NCBI GenBank assembly: GCA_945878025.1
Contig: CAMDXM010000003.1
Span: 1-60,033 of the forward strand
Source: Pseudorhodoplanes sinuspersici
GTDB lineage: Bacteria > Pseudomonadota > Alphaproteobacteria > Rhizobiales > Xanthobacteraceae
Direction: 5' to 3'
DNA length: 60,033 bases
Of the stretch, positions 18,345 to 27,667 are shown in pieces. The notes under the pieces were generated by a model that did not search any database, had not been told where the DNA came from, and saw only the letters and a list, made by a program, of their open reading frames with translations. Numbering within the stretch: position 1 is the stretch's first letter; each line of letters opens with the position of its first letter. The translations under genes were made by a program, and so were the position numbers.

Positions 18345-18391
18345 GTCATTCCGGGTCCGCCGCTGTGCGGCGTCCCGGGATGACATTTTTT
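18345..18391 (+). terminator. Palindromic repeat acting as rho-independent terminator
   Basis: GTCATTCCGGG-TCCGCCGCTGTGCGGCGT-CCCGGGATGAC forms a long nested hairpin, followed directly by ATTTTTTG on the plus strand. This is the arrangement of an intrinsic terminator for the DUF1232 gene. The sequence is also a short member of the GTCATTCCGG repeat family seen at 24004 and 54674. It sits between two convergent genes. Confidence 0.75.
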
Positions 18392-18394
18392 GAA

Positions 18395-19369
18395 TTAAGG
18401 CCGCAAGATCGCCTTGCCCATGATCTTGCGCGCGGCGATGTCTTTGAGCGCCTGCGCGGTCTCGCCGAGCGGATAGACCGCGTGCACATGCGACGAGAGC
18501 TTCCCCTCCGCGCACCAGGCAACGATCTGCGCCATATTGGCGGCCTGCGCTGCCGGTTCGCGTTCGGTGAAGGCGCCCCAATACACGCCGACCACGTCGC
18601 AACCTTTCAGCAGCACCAGATTGAGCGGCAGCTTCGGGATGCCGCCGGCGGCGAATCCGATCACCAGAAACCGGCCTTTCCATGCGATCGCGCGTAGCGC
18701 GCTTTCTGCGTAGTCGCCGCCGACCGGATCGTAGATGACATCCGCGCCGCGCCCGCCGGTTGCGTCCTTGAGCGCGTCCTTGAGATCGGCCGTTCCGTAA
18801 TTGATCGCCGCATCCGCGCCGTGCTGTTTGGCGAAGGCGCATTTCTCGTCCGACGACGCACAGGCGATGACGCGCGCGCCCATCAGCTTGCCGATCTCAA
18901 CGGCCGCAAGGCCGACGCCGCCCGCGGCTCCGAGCACGGCGAGCGTCTCGCCCGCTTTCAGTTGGCCGCGATCCTTCAGCGCGTGAATGGTCGTGCCATA
19001 GGTGATCGACAGGCCCGCAGCGCGATCGAAATCGAGATTGTCCGGCATCTTCACGAGCGTCTCGGCCTTCACTGCGATGCGTTCGCGCGCACAGCCATAG
19101 CCCTGATAGCCCATGACCCGGTCACCGGCTTTGACAAGGCCGACACCGGACCCGATGCTCTCCACGACGCCCGCAAATTCGGCCGCCGGGGAAAACGGGA
19201 AGGCCGGTTTGGTCTGGTATTTTCCGGCGATGATCAGCGTGTCGAAGAAATTAAGGCCGGCGGCGGCGATCCTGACCACAGCCTCGCCCGGTCCCGCTTT
19301 GGGATCGGGAATATCCTCAAGCGTCAGATCGTCCGGCCCCCCGGGTTTTTTGCACAGGATCGCTTTCAT
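18395..19369 (-). CDS. NADPH:quinone oxidoreductase-family protein (zeta-crystallin-like)
   Basis: A 324-residue medium-chain dehydrogenase/reductase of the quinone reductase branch. The N-terminal GroES-like domain contains GPGEAVVRIAAAGLNFFDTLIIAGKYQ. The Rossmann domain carries AVLGAAGGVGLAAVEIGKLMGARVIA, i.e. an AxxGGVG cofactor loop. The Zn-ligand cysteines of alcohol dehydrogenases are absent, as expected for this branch. It probably reduces a quinone or an alpha,beta-unsaturated carbonyl with NADPH in the cytosol. Confidence 0.92.
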   Translation of the reverse strand: MKAILCKKPGGPDDLTLEDIPDPKAGPGEAVVRIAAAGLNFFDTLIIAGKYQTKPAFPFSPAAEFAGVVESIGSGVGLVKAGDRVMGYQGYGCARERIAVKAETLVKMPDNLDFDRAAGLSITYGTTIHALKDRGQLKAGETLAVLGAAGGVGLAAVEIGKLMGARVIACASSDEKCAFAKQHGADAAINYGTADLKDALKDATGGRGADVIYDPVGGDYAESALRAIAWKGRFLVIGFAAGGIPKLPLNLVLLKGCDVVGVYWGAFTEREPAAQAANMAQIVAWCAEGKLSSHVHAVYPLGETAQALKDIAARKIMGKAILRP

Positions 19370-19488
19370 GGGCCGGTCCTAGCGAGGAGGCTTTCCCCAT
19401 GCAAGATCAGGGAACTGCCTTCACAATGCCGAGTTTTGCCTATTATTGCGGTCTGACCTTTGTTACGGCATGCGATCCGCGAGGCCTA

Positions 19489-20112
19489 ATGACCGATTTC
19501 AGACTATTTCCTTTTTCAATGGCGATCCTGCTGGCATTGATGTCGGCATCCGCTGCGCAAACGCAGCCTGCGCCTAAGCCCGCGGCGCCGACCGCCGCCG
19601 CTCCCAAGCCCGCCGCACCGAAGCCTGCCGCTCCGGCGGCCCAGCCGGCCGCCGCCAATCCCGCAGCCGGCGCTACATTGCTCGGCCAGTTCGGCGATTG
19701 GGGCGCCTATACCGCGAGCCCCGGCGGCAAGAAAGTCTGTTTCGCGCTCGGCAAGCCGAACGCCTCGACGACCAATCCTGCCGGCCGCCCGCGCGATCCG
19801 GCCTTCCTGTTCGTCTCCACCCGGCCGTCCGAAAAGGTGAAGGAGGAGGTCTCCATCATCATCGGCTATCCGTTCAAGGTGGGCTCGGAAGCCGCCGTCC
19901 AGATCGGCTCCACGAATTTCGCGCTCTACACCCAGAATGACGGGGCCTGGATCAAGAATGCCGCCGAGGAGGCGCGCATGGTGGACACGATGAAAAAAGG
20001 CGCCGACGCCGTGGTGAAGGGCGAATCCGGCCGCGGCACCAAAACGACCGATACATTCTCCCTCAAGGGCCTCGAACAGGCGCTCACGCGCATCGCGCAG
20101 GAATGTAAGTAG
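19489..20112 (+). CDS. Invasion-associated locus B (IalB)-family protein
   Basis: A secreted protein of 207 residues. It has a signal peptide ([24 protein letters not shown]), then an Ala/Pro/Lys linker (about 45 residues of PKPAAP-type repeats), and then an IalB-like domain from [30 protein letters not shown]. That domain also contains [27 protein letters not shown] and ends in [11 protein letters not shown]. IalB was named in Bartonella, but the family is common in non-pathogenic Hyphomicrobiales and its function there is unknown. The ATG at 19489 with GAGG just upstream is preferred to the track start at 19399. Confidence 0.88.
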   Translation: MTDFRLFPFSMAILLALMSASAAQTQPAPKPAAPTAAAPKPAAPKPAAPAAQPAAANPAAGATLLGQFGDWGAYTASPGGKKVCFALGKPNASTTNPAGRPRDPAFLFVSTRPSEKVKEEVSIIIGYPFKVGSEAAVQIGSTNFALYTQNDGAWIKNAAEEARMVDTMKKGADAVVKGESGRGTKTTDTFSLKGLEQALTRIAQECK

Positions 20113-20161
20113 CCGCTCGCGTGACCGCGACAATGGCGCTGCCGCGCCCTATATAGCTGCC

Positions 20162-21358
20162 ATGACCGCCGTCGCCCCACTCGAGAAAACGCCGCTGGAG
20201 CGCTATGTCGCGCCCGCGAAGCCGTCGCTTGTGGGCCTCTCGCGCGTCGGATTGTCCGAAAAGCTCGCGCTGATCGGCGTGTCGGAGGGCGCGCGCAAGA
20301 TGCGCGCGCAGCAGATCTGGCACTGGCTTTACGTACGCGGTGCGAAACAATTCGACGAGATGACGAGCGTATCGAAGGAATTGCGCGGCGCGCTCGACGC
20401 GCATTTCACGCTGGAGCGCCCGGAGGTCGTCGCCGAACAGATTTCCGTCGATGGCACGCGCAAATGGCTGCTTCAGCTTCCCGGCGAACACGAAGGCGAG
20501 CGGCCGCATCAGGTCGAATGCGTCTATATCCCGGAAACCGATCGCGGCACGCTCTGTGTCTCGAGCCAGGTCGGCTGCACGCTCAATTGCTCGTTTTGCC
20601 ACACCGGCACGCAGCGTCTGGTGCGCAATCTCACGCCCGGCGAGATCGTCGGCCAGATCATGATCGCGCGCGACCGGCTCGACGATTTCATTGCCGCCAA
20701 GGACGTGCCGTCCGATTCGCCGCGCCTTGTTTCCAATATCGTGATGATGGGGATGGGCGAGCCGCTTTATAATTTCGAGGCCGTGCGAGACGCGCTGCAT
20801 GTCGCCTCCGACGGCGAAGGCATTTCGCTTTCCAGGCGCCGCATCACGCTTTCGACCTCCGGCGTCGTTCCCAATATCGCGCGCACCGGCGACGAGATCG
20901 GCTGCATGCTCGCGGTTTCCCTGCATGCCGTGCGCGACGATCTGCGGAACACGCTGGTGCCGCTCAATCGCAAGTATCCGATCAAGGAATTGCTCGAAGC
21001 GTGCCGCAATTATCCCGGCGTCTCCAATGCGCGGCGCATCACCTTCGAATATGTCATGCTCAAGGGCGTCAATGACTCGCTCAGCGACGCGAAGGAACTG
21101 GTGCGGCTGCTCAAGGGCGTTCCCGCCAAGATCAATCTCATTCCGTTCAATCCCTGGCCGGGCAGCACCTACGAATGCTCGGATTGGGAGCAGATCGAGA
21201 AATTCTCCGAGATCGTGTTCAACGCGGGCTATGCCTCGCCGGTGCGCACCCCGCGCGGACGCGACATTCTCGCCGCCTGCGGCCAGCTCAAAAGCGAGAC
21301 CGAAAAACTCTCGGCGCGCGAACGGCTGGCTTTGCGCGCCATGGCGATGACGGATTGA
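20162..21358 (+). CDS. rlmN: RlmN, 23S rRNA/tRNA (adenine-C2)-methyltransferase
   Basis: A radical-SAM methyltransferase (398 residues) that methylates C2 of A2503 in 23S rRNA and A37 of some tRNAs. The CxxxCxxC iron-sulfur motif is CTLNCSFC at residues 139-146. [10 protein letters not shown] follows for SAM binding, and the C-terminal segment with the second catalytic cysteine is present ([16 protein letters not shown]). Length is typical. A short AT-rich block (CCTATATAG) 15 bp before the ATG may belong to its promoter. Confidence 0.97.
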   Translation: MTAVAPLEKTPLERYVAPAKPSLVGLSRVGLSEKLALIGVSEGARKMRAQQIWHWLYVRGAKQFDEMTSVSKELRGALDAHFTLERPEVVAEQISVDGTRKWLLQLPGEHEGERPHQVECVYIPETDRGTLCVSSQVGCTLNCSFCHTGTQRLVRNLTPGEIVGQIMIARDRLDDFIAAKDVPSDSPRLVSNIVMMGMGEPLYNFEAVRDALHVASDGEGISLSRRRITLSTSGVVPNIARTGDEIGCMLAVSLHAVRDDLRNTLVPLNRKYPIKELLEACRNYPGVSNARRITFEYVMLKGVNDSLSDAKELVRLLKGVPAKINLIPFNPWPGSTYECSDWEQIEKFSEIVFNAGYASPVRTPRGRDILAACGQLKSETEKLSARERLALRAMAMTD

Positions 21359-21370
21359 AAAGAATCGTTC

Positions 21371-21386
21371 CTCCCCGTAAGGGGAG
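21371..21386. repeat. Short hairpin after rlmN
   Basis: CTCCCC-GTAA-GGGGAG is a perfect 6-bp stem 12 bp after the rlmN stop. It is not followed by a run of T, so it is a weak terminator candidate at best. It may be a fragment of a small palindromic repeat. Confidence 0.35.
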
Positions 21387-21431
21387 AATGACAGGCGGCA
21401 TGCGAGTCGCGGCGTTTAACGGGGGTTCGTC

Positions 21432-21872
21432 ATGAGTCTTTTCATCCGCATCTTCGTGGTCTTCTTTGCGCTCATGCTGGCCATTCTCGCCGCGGGTTTT
21501 GCACTCGCCATCGGCGTGATGGTGCCCGATGTCGTGACGGTCACAGCCGACCCGGTCGAGCATTTTACCTTTTTCGCGGTGCAGTTTTTCGCCACGAGCT
21601 TCGTCGGCTACGCGGCCTTCGTGCCGGCCTTGGTATTGATCGCGATCGCGGAGACCTTCGATCTCCGCTCGATCTTCTATTATACGCTCGGTGGGGCGGC
21701 GATCGGCATGTTCGCCTATTACGGCTCCAACATTTCGGTGGCGCTGGAAAATACGACGGACATGCCGCCGGTGTCGTTCGGCCTGCAGCTTGTCGCCGCC
21801 GGCGGCATCATCGGAGGCTTCGTCTATTGGCTGGTTGCTGGACGCAAGGCCGGACGCTGGAAAGCCGGATAA
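21432..21872 (+). CDS. Small integral membrane protein, unknown function
   Basis: A 146-residue protein with four clear hydrophobic segments, about residues 4-32, 42-70, 76-98 and 112-138 (IFVVFFALMLAILAAGFALAIGVM; FATSFVGYAAFVPALVLIAIAETF; IFYYTLGGAAIGMFAYYGS; LQLVAAGGIIGGFVYWLVAGR). The C-terminus is basic (RKAGRWKAG). The pattern is familiar from Bradyrhizobium-type genomes but I cannot attach a named function. ATG at 21432 follows GGGGGTTCGTC. Confidence 0.75.
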   Translation: MSLFIRIFVVFFALMLAILAAGFALAIGVMVPDVVTVTADPVEHFTFFAVQFFATSFVGYAAFVPALVLIAIAETFDLRSIFYYTLGGAAIGMFAYYGSNISVALENTTDMPPVSFGLQLVAAGGIIGGFVYWLVAGRKAGRWKAG

Positions 21873-21875
21873 CGC

Positions 21876-22517
21876 TCAATTCCCGCGCGCGAACAGAAGC
21901 CGCAGCGCGAAGGTCCCCATCACGCCGGCGAACATCCAGTCGAAAATCCGCATCGCGCGCGGCGAGCGGCGCATCGCGCCGGTGAACCGGTCGGCCATCA
22001 GGATCATCGCGCCGCAGATCGGGATCGAGAGCACGATAAAATAAAGTCCGAAGAACAGAAGTTTCTCGGGCGCATGCGGATCGGCCACGGACACGAATTG
22101 CGGCAGGAAGGTCAGAAAGAACATCACGATCTTCGGATTGAGGAGGTTGATGCCAATGCCCAGCAGGAAGACCTGCGCGACGGATTTGGTCCGGCCCGCG
22201 CCCTTCTTCAGCGTCAGCGCCGAGCCGTGACGGATCGCCTGCACTCCGAGCCACACGAGATAGAATGCGCCCGCGACCTTGATGACGGTGAAAGCGGTCG
22301 CGGACGCCACGAGCAAGGCCGACAATCCGAACGCCGCCAGCATCGAATGCATCACGAGGCCGAGACACGCGCCGAACATGGCGGCAAGTCCGCGCGCGCG
22401 GCCCGCGGTCAGGGTCTGGCCGAGAAAGAACGTCATGTCCGGTCCCGGCGTCAGGATCAGCAACAGGCACGCGGCGGTGAAAGCGAGGAGGATTTCCGGT
22501 GCGGGCAGGAAGGTCAT
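21876..22517 (-). CDS. LysE/RhtB-family amino-acid exporter
   Basis: A 213-residue inner-membrane permease of the LysE family with about six hydrophobic segments. The family start ILLILTPGPDMTFFLGQTLTAGRARGLAAMFGACLGL is obvious, as is the second half WLGVQAIRHG...FLLGIGINLLNPKIVMFFLTFLPQFV with the NPK motif. These proteins export amino acids such as homoserine, threonine or lysine. The real substrate is unknown. It converges on the small membrane protein gene with 3 bp between stops. Confidence 0.93.
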   Translation of the reverse strand: MTFLPAPEILLAFTAACLLLILTPGPDMTFFLGQTLTAGRARGLAAMFGACLGLVMHSMLAAFGLSALLVASATAFTVIKVAGAFYLVWLGVQAIRHGSALTLKKGAGRTKSVAQVFLLGIGINLLNPKIVMFFLTFLPQFVSVADPHAPEKLLFFGLYFIVLSIPICGAMILMADRFTGAMRRSPRAMRIFDWMFAGVMGTFALRLLFARGN

Positions 22518-22705
22518 GGATGGAATCGTTTCCGGCGGGGATGGCTCGTTCAGGTCGGAGCAATGGGCGTCGATGGCGATTTCAACGATACAATAGAGGC
22601 GATCCTCGCGCCGCGGAATGGCCTTCGCGTCATGACCGTCCTGCCGCCGGAAGACTGTCTGAAGCCGCCGGCGCTGTGCTAGAAGAAACGTGAAAGGAAC
22701 CGATT

Positions 22706-23038
22706 GTGGCCGGGAAAAGCGATTTCACCTTGCATGATCTCGCCGCGCGCGTGAAGGAGCGCGCATCCGCGACCGGCGAGGAGTCCTACACGCGCAAGCT
22801 CCTGGACAAGGGAGCGGCGCATTGCGCCAAGAAATTCGGCGAGGAAGCGGTCGAGACCGTGATCGCTGCCGTCGATGGCGACCGCAAGCAGCTGATCGCC
22901 GAGACGGCGGATCTCCTCTATCATCTCCTGGTCGTGCTGGAAGCGCGTGGCGTGAAGCTGACCGAAGTCGAGGAGGCGCTTTCCAAGCGCAGTTCGCAAT
23001 CCGGTCTGGAGGAAAAAGCCTCCCGCAAACGCGATTGA
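22706..23038 (+). CDS. hisE: HisE, phosphoribosyl-ATP diphosphatase
   Basis: The histidine-pathway enzyme that hydrolyses phosphoribosyl-ATP to phosphoribosyl-AMP. The 110 residues contain the MazG-like helical core [55 protein letters not shown] with the metal-binding ExxE...ExxD residues. It starts with GTG at 22706, after AAAGGAACC. Its TGA overlaps the coaA ATG (TGATG), so the pair is coupled. The rest of the his operon is not in the window. Confidence 0.96.
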   Translation: MAGKSDFTLHDLAARVKERASATGEESYTRKLLDKGAAHCAKKFGEEAVETVIAAVDGDRKQLIAETADLLYHLLVVLEARGVKLTEVEEALSKRSSQSGLEEKASRKRD

Positions 23039-23997
23039 TGCCGATGGAACAGCGCGCCGAGCCGGAAGTCTCGCCTTACCGCACCTTCACCCGTGCGGAA
23101 TGGGCGGCCATGCGCGAAGACACGCCGATGACGCTGACGCCGGCGGAAGTCTCGATGCTGCGCTCGATGCACGACCGGCTCGACATGGCGGAGGTGGAAG
23201 ACATCTATCTGCCGCTATCGCGGCTTCTGGCGCTCTATGTGACGGCGACGCAGCGCCTGTTCCGCGCGCAGCAGAACTTCCTTGGCACCGAAGACACCAA
23301 GATGCCCTACATCATCGGCGTCGCGGGCTCGGTCGCGGTCGGCAAATCTACCACCGCGCGCGTGCTGCAGGCCTTGCTTGCGCGCTGGCCGCATACGCCA
23401 AAGGTCGATCTCCTGACCACCGACGGCTTTCTCTATCCGAACGCGGTTCTGGCGCAGGAAAACCTGATGGAGAAAAAGGGTTTTCCGGAAAGCTACGATC
23501 TGCCCGAATTGCTGCGCTTCCTCTCAGGCATCAAGGCCGGCAAGCGCCCGATGCGCGCGCCGGTCTATTCTCATATCGTTTATGACATCGTGCCGAACGA
23601 ATGGGTCGAGATCGACCGGCCGGATATCCTGATTGTCGAGGGACTCAACGTCTTGCAGACCGGCCGTCTGCCGAAGGATGGCAAGGCGGTTCCGTTCGTG
23701 TCGGATTTTTTCGATTTCTCGATCTATCTCGACGCCGACGAAGGCACCTTGCAGCGCTGGTATGTCGATCGTTTTCTCGCGCTGCGGCTGACCGCGTTCC
23801 GCGATCCGATGTCCTATTTCCACCGCTATTCGAAATTGTCGGATGAGGAAGCGGTGGAAACCGCGACCGGGATCTGGGAGCGGATCAATCTCGTCAATCT
23901 GCATGACAATATCCTGCCGACGCGCCAGCGCGCCGACCTGATCCTGAAAAAGGCCGAGAGCCACACCGTCGACGAAGTGTCGTTGCGCCGGCTCTAA
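23038..23997 (+). CDS. coaA: CoaA, pantothenate kinase (type I)
   Basis: The first enzyme of coenzyme A synthesis, phosphorylating pantothenate with ATP. The model starts at the ATG overlapping the hisE stop and gives 319 residues, the normal type I length; an ATG at 23044 is an alternative. The P-loop is [13 protein letters not shown] at about residues 94-106. [12 protein letters not shown] and VEGLNVLQ are family motifs, as is [26 protein letters not shown]. The hisE-coaA pairing is common in alphaproteobacteria. Confidence 0.97.
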   Translation: MPMEQRAEPEVSPYRTFTRAEWAAMREDTPMTLTPAEVSMLRSMHDRLDMAEVEDIYLPLSRLLALYVTATQRLFRAQQNFLGTEDTKMPYIIGVAGSVAVGKSTTARVLQALLARWPHTPKVDLLTTDGFLYPNAVLAQENLMEKKGFPESYDLPELLRFLSGIKAGKRPMRAPVYSHIVYDIVPNEWVEIDRPDILIVEGLNVLQTGRLPKDGKAVPFVSDFFDFSIYLDADEGTLQRWYVDRFLALRLTAFRDPMSYFHRYSKLSDEEAVETATGIWERINLVNLHDNILPTRQRADLILKKAESHTVDEVSLRRL

Positions 23998-24003
23998 CTG
24001 TTT

Positions 24004-24175
24004 GTCATTCCGGGGCGCGGACACACGCAAGTCGGCCTTGGCCGACCTGCGCGACTTTAATTATCCAATCTCGGGTTCACCCGAGATTGGTGCCCGCGAA
24101 CCCGGAATCCAGACGCGTTGCCATTCTTTGTATTTCTGGATTCCGGATCGCCGCTTTCGCGGCGTCCGGAATGAC
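24004..24175. repeat. Mosaic palindromic repeat (GTCATTCCGG family), copy 1
   Basis: The element begins GTCATTCCGGGGCGCGG and ends CCGGAATGAC. Inside it contains smaller palindromes: AAGTCGGC/GCCGACCT, AATCTCGGGTTCACCCGAGATT and GGATTCCGGATCGCCGCTTTCGCGGCGTCCGGAATGAC. Several of these modules recur in another order at 54674-54835. It fills the whole gap between coaA and the OlsB-like gene. Confidence 0.8.
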
Positions 24176-24183
24176 AGAGGACG

Positions 24184-25128
24184 TCACGCCGCGTGGCGGT
24201 CGGCGCTTGCGCCGAAATGCTCGATATAGCGCGCGTTGAGCGCGGATACCGGGAGGATAATCAGCACATCGGTGGTGCCGAATTGCCGGTCGATCACCGC
24301 GCCGTCGCCGATATAGGCGCCGAGCCGCAGATATCCTTTGATCAGCGGCGGCAGCGCGCGCAAAGCCTCGCGCGGGTTGATCGCGTCTTTCGGCATGCGG
24401 TTCATTTCGACGTGTAGCCGCGGCAGCGCATTCGCGCGCCATTCCTGCGGCGCGCGCGCGAAATGATGCAGGAACGACAGCGGCATCGCGAGCGCGTCGG
24501 GATCGGTGCCGTCGAGGCTGGCGCAGCCGATCATCACGTCGAGGCGATGCTGCAGGACGTAGGACCAGCAGCCATGCCAGAGCAACTCGACGGTGCGCTT
24601 GTTGCGGTATTGCGGCAGCACGCAGGAGCGGCCCAATTCAAGAAACCGAAGCTTCGGATGGCGCGCGACGAGTTCGTCGATGTCGAATTCCGCGGAGGTG
24701 TAAAACCCGCCGTGGCGTTGCGCGACGTCCTGCGGAAGCAGGCGATAGGTGCCGACGACATTCGGACCCTTTTCGCCATCCTCGCTCGCGTGGTCGATGA
24801 CCAGAAGATGATCGCAGATCGAATCGAAGGCATCGATGTCGCGCCGGGACAGTCGCGTCTTCGCGTCGGCGATGGCGGAGCCTTCCTTGTAGAAGACGCG
24901 ATAGCGCAGCCGCTGTGCGCGGCGCACTTCGGCGGCGTTGCGTGCGAGGCGCACTTCGAGCGTGCCGAGGCGGCCGAGCGTCTCGTCCGCGGGGATGATG
25001 CGCCCGGCGTGCTTGAAGCCGCCATAGGCCTTGAGCGCGGGCAGGAATCCGGCCCCGAGATTGCCGGGCGCTTCGATCAGACGGCCGATGAACCGGCGCG
25101 GCAAAGATCGCATTTGAATGTTTTGCAT
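24184..25128 (-). CDS. OlsB-like GNAT N-acyltransferase
   Basis: A 314-residue member of the acyltransferase group that includes OlsB, which attaches a 3-hydroxyacyl chain to ornithine in ornithine-lipid synthesis, and the so-called hemolysin-like proteins. Visible marks are LEVRLARNAAEVRRAQRLRYRVFYKEG, DAFDSICDHLLVIDH and VGTYRLLPQDVAQRHGGFYTSAEFDIDELV. These are followed by FLELGRSCVLPQYRNKRTVELLWHGCWSYV and IGCASLDGTDPD. No olsA-type gene is adjacent, so ornithine-lipid synthesis is not established. The start at 25128 or the next ATG (MRSLPRR) are both possible. Confidence 0.8.
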   Translation of the reverse strand: MQNIQMRSLPRRFIGRLIEAPGNLGAGFLPALKAYGGFKHAGRIIPADETLGRLGTLEVRLARNAAEVRRAQRLRYRVFYKEGSAIADAKTRLSRRDIDAFDSICDHLLVIDHASEDGEKGPNVVGTYRLLPQDVAQRHGGFYTSAEFDIDELVARHPKLRFLELGRSCVLPQYRNKRTVELLWHGCWSYVLQHRLDVMIGCASLDGTDPDALAMPLSFLHHFARAPQEWRANALPRLHVEMNRMPKDAINPREALRALPPLIKGYLRLGAYIGDGAVIDRQFGTTDVLIILPVSALNARYIEHFGASADRHAA

Positions 25129-25273
25129 ATCCGATTTCGATTCCGACGCGCGCTCAGGTTGCAGTCATCTCGGGCCGGCGGAACGAGATACCCGATTACG
25201 AAGCCGTCTGATAGCCGTCATAAAGCAGCGATTCGTCGCGTATTTATGACACTTCCGGCGTTGCACAAGGTTC

Positions 25274-27502
25274 TCAGGCCGCAACCGATGAGACGCGCGA
25301 GATATCGTCAAGTGTGCGCATCAGGCGTTCACGATCGAGCGGTTTGGTGACGAATCCGTCCATTCCGGCGGCAAGACATGCCTCGCGATGCTCGGGATAG
25401 GCGTTGGCGGTCAGCGCGACGATCGGGACGCGCGGTCCGCCCGTGCTTTCGGCGGCACGAATGCGCCGCGCCGCCTCGAGGCCGTCGATGCCGGGCATGC
25501 GCACATCCATAAGGATCAGGTCGAACGGCGTCCCTGCCGCGCGGGCTCCGAAATAGGATTCAAGCGCGTCCACGCCGTTCACCGCGACAACCGGGCGGTG
25601 TCCGAGTTTCGCAAGCAGGGCGCGCGCCAGGAGCGCGTTGATCTCGTTGTCCTCGGCCACCAGGATCGACAATCCTTCGGTTTGCGCGGACAGGTCTGGA
25701 ACGATCGAGGCGCCATCCTCGACGCGCTCCAGCATGAAGCGGCCCGCGTCGTCCGCGGCGTCGAGACGCGCGGCGAGCGACACCGCGCGCACCGGCTTCA
25801 CAAGATAATTGTTGAAGCCCGTTTCCTTCAGCGTGGGCAAATGGCCGCGCGCGGGCGGCGTGATCAGAACGATGCGGTGCGAGATCGTTTTCGCGGTCAT
25901 GCGCGCGAGAATGCCGATCGCCTCCTCGCCAAGCGCGTAATCCGCGATCATGGCGTCCCAGTCCCGCTCCGGTATCAGAGCGGCGGCGGCATCGGCATCC
26001 GGCACGACCGCGACCTTCGCATTCCAATGCACGAGGCGGCGCGCGATCAGCGGCGCCTCGATCGCGACCGGCGCCACGATCAGCACATTCTTGCCGGCGA
26101 AATCGGGCGCCGGCGCCGTCTCGCGCGCATCCTGATCGGCCGGAGCAAGCGCTATGGTGAATTCGAACAGTGCGCCGAGGCCGGGCGCGCTTTCGATCCG
26201 AATCGTCCCGCCCATGCGCTCCACGATACGGCGCGAGATCGCAAGGCCAAGGCCGGTTCCGCTGACATTGGTGGCGGCGTTTGCATCGCCCTGCTCGAAT
26301 TCCATGAAAATCCTGGATTGCTGTTCGACCGGAATTCCGATGCCGGTATCGCGCACCTTGAACGTGATCTCGCCCGGCCAGATGCCCGGCTCGACCACGA
26401 TGGCAAATCCGCCCTTGTCCGTGAACTTGATGGCGTTGCCCGCGAGATTGAGCAGGACCTGGCGCAGCCGCGCGGCGTCGCCGGTCACGCGCGCCGGGAT
26501 CCGGTCGTCGACGAAGGACGCGATCTCGATCCCCTTTGCCTGCGCGCGCGGCGCGAGCAGCTCCACCACCTCTTCGATCATGCCGACGAGATCGAAGGGC
26601 CGCGCTTCGAGGTCGAGGCGGCCGGCTTCGATCTTGGAGAAATCGAGAATTTCCTCGATCAGCGAGAGCAGCGTTTCGCCCGAGGTCTTCACGGCCTTTG
26701 TATAGGTCGTCTGCTCCGGCGTCAGCGAGGTATCGAGAAGAAGGTCCGACATGCCGAGAATGCCGTTGAGCGGCGTGCGGATTTCATGACTGACCATCGC
26801 GAGAAAACGCGACTTGGCGCGATTTGAATCTTCCGACTGGTCGCGAGCATCGCTTAAGGTCCGCTCGGCATGCACCCGATCGGTGACGTCGCGGCCGACG
26901 CTCTGGATTTCGGCCTTGCCGCCGGATCGCAGCGCGACATCCCGCCACGCGATCCAGCGCGCGCCGAGCGGGCTTTCGATTTTCTGATCGTGCACGCGCG
27001 TGCCGTCGGGCAAAGTCGCGGTCTCGCCCTGTTCGAGAATGTCGAATTGATGCGGCCGGCCGCAGAGCTCGGTGCGGGGAATTCCAGCGAGCGCGCAATA
27101 GGCGTCGTTGGCGTAAGTGACATGTCCATCGCCGCCGCGCCGCACGATCAGGTCGCCCTGCGCTTCCAGGAAGCCGCGCGCCCGCTCCTCGGCTTCTTTC
27201 ATTTCCCAGTTGTTGTCGGAGAGTTCCTCCGCGTGCTGTTCGAGCGTGCGCAGAGCGGCCTTCAGGCTGCGATTGCGGAAGAAAAGATAGGCAATGAAGG
27301 TGCAGGCCAATGCGAGCAGACCGGCGACGCCGATCGCGAAAAGCTGCGGATTATAGGCGCCCTCTCTAGCGGTTGCCTCGGACATCAAGCCAAAGCCGAT
27401 GCCGGCGCCGATCGCCAGCAGCGCGAGCCCCCGCAATACGCGCCAGCCCACGCTGCGCAGCGATTGTCCTTGCACCGGAAGGGGCGGTGTCATCAGCGCC
27501 AT
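25274..27502 (-). CDS. Hybrid sensor histidine kinase with two receiver domains
   Basis: A 742-residue membrane sensor kinase. Two membrane helices (about 20-40 and 54-76) are followed by a coiled coil and a PAS domain (about 112-210; VTYANDAYCALAGIPRTELCG). A HisKA domain has the phospho-acceptor His239 in MVSHEIRTPLNG, and HATPase_c has NAIKF, DTGIGI and GTGLGL. The first receiver-like domain (about 472-575) lacks the usual acidic pocket, reading LIVAPVAIEA, so it is probably degenerate. The second (612-735) is canonical: VAEDNEIN, Asp666 in LILMDVRMPG, Lys in FVTKP. The signal and output partner are unknown; no separate regulator gene is adjacent. Confidence 0.94.
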   Translation of the reverse strand: MALMTPPLPVQGQSLRSVGWRVLRGLALLAIGAGIGFGLMSEATAREGAYNPQLFAIGVAGLLALACTFIAYLFFRNRSLKAALRTLEQHAEELSDNNWEMKEAEERARGFLEAQGDLIVRRGGDGHVTYANDAYCALAGIPRTELCGRPHQFDILEQGETATLPDGTRVHDQKIESPLGARWIAWRDVALRSGGKAEIQSVGRDVTDRVHAERTLSDARDQSEDSNRAKSRFLAMVSHEIRTPLNGILGMSDLLLDTSLTPEQTTYTKAVKTSGETLLSLIEEILDFSKIEAGRLDLEARPFDLVGMIEEVVELLAPRAQAKGIEIASFVDDRIPARVTGDAARLRQVLLNLAGNAIKFTDKGGFAIVVEPGIWPGEITFKVRDTGIGIPVEQQSRIFMEFEQGDANAATNVSGTGLGLAISRRIVERMGGTIRIESAPGLGALFEFTIALAPADQDARETAPAPDFAGKNVLIVAPVAIEAPLIARRLVHWNAKVAVVPDADAAAALIPERDWDAMIADYALGEEAIGILARMTAKTISHRIVLITPPARGHLPTLKETGFNNYLVKPVRAVSLAARLDAADDAGRFMLERVEDGASIVPDLSAQTEGLSILVAEDNEINALLARALLAKLGHRPVVAVNGVDALESYFGARAAGTPFDLILMDVRMPGIDGLEAARRIRAAESTGGPRVPIVALTANAYPEHREACLAAGMDGFVTKPLDRERLMRTLDDISRVSSVAA

Positions 27503-27667
27503 TGCCCTGTTGCGCGGCCGGTCATGGGTTTGAAAAACGCATGCCGCCCGTCATCTTGAACGGTCAATGTGCCCGATACCGCCTTGTAATTCGTTGCAAG
27601 AGCGGCGCGTGAATACGGTCCGTTTCGGATGCGGTTAACGGATGGTTAAGATCGGGGTCGGACGGCT

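Noticed and set aside
26870-27559. 229-residue plus-strand ORF opposite the kinase N-terminus
   Set aside because: Shadow; no start context and no protein-like hydrophobic or conserved pattern.
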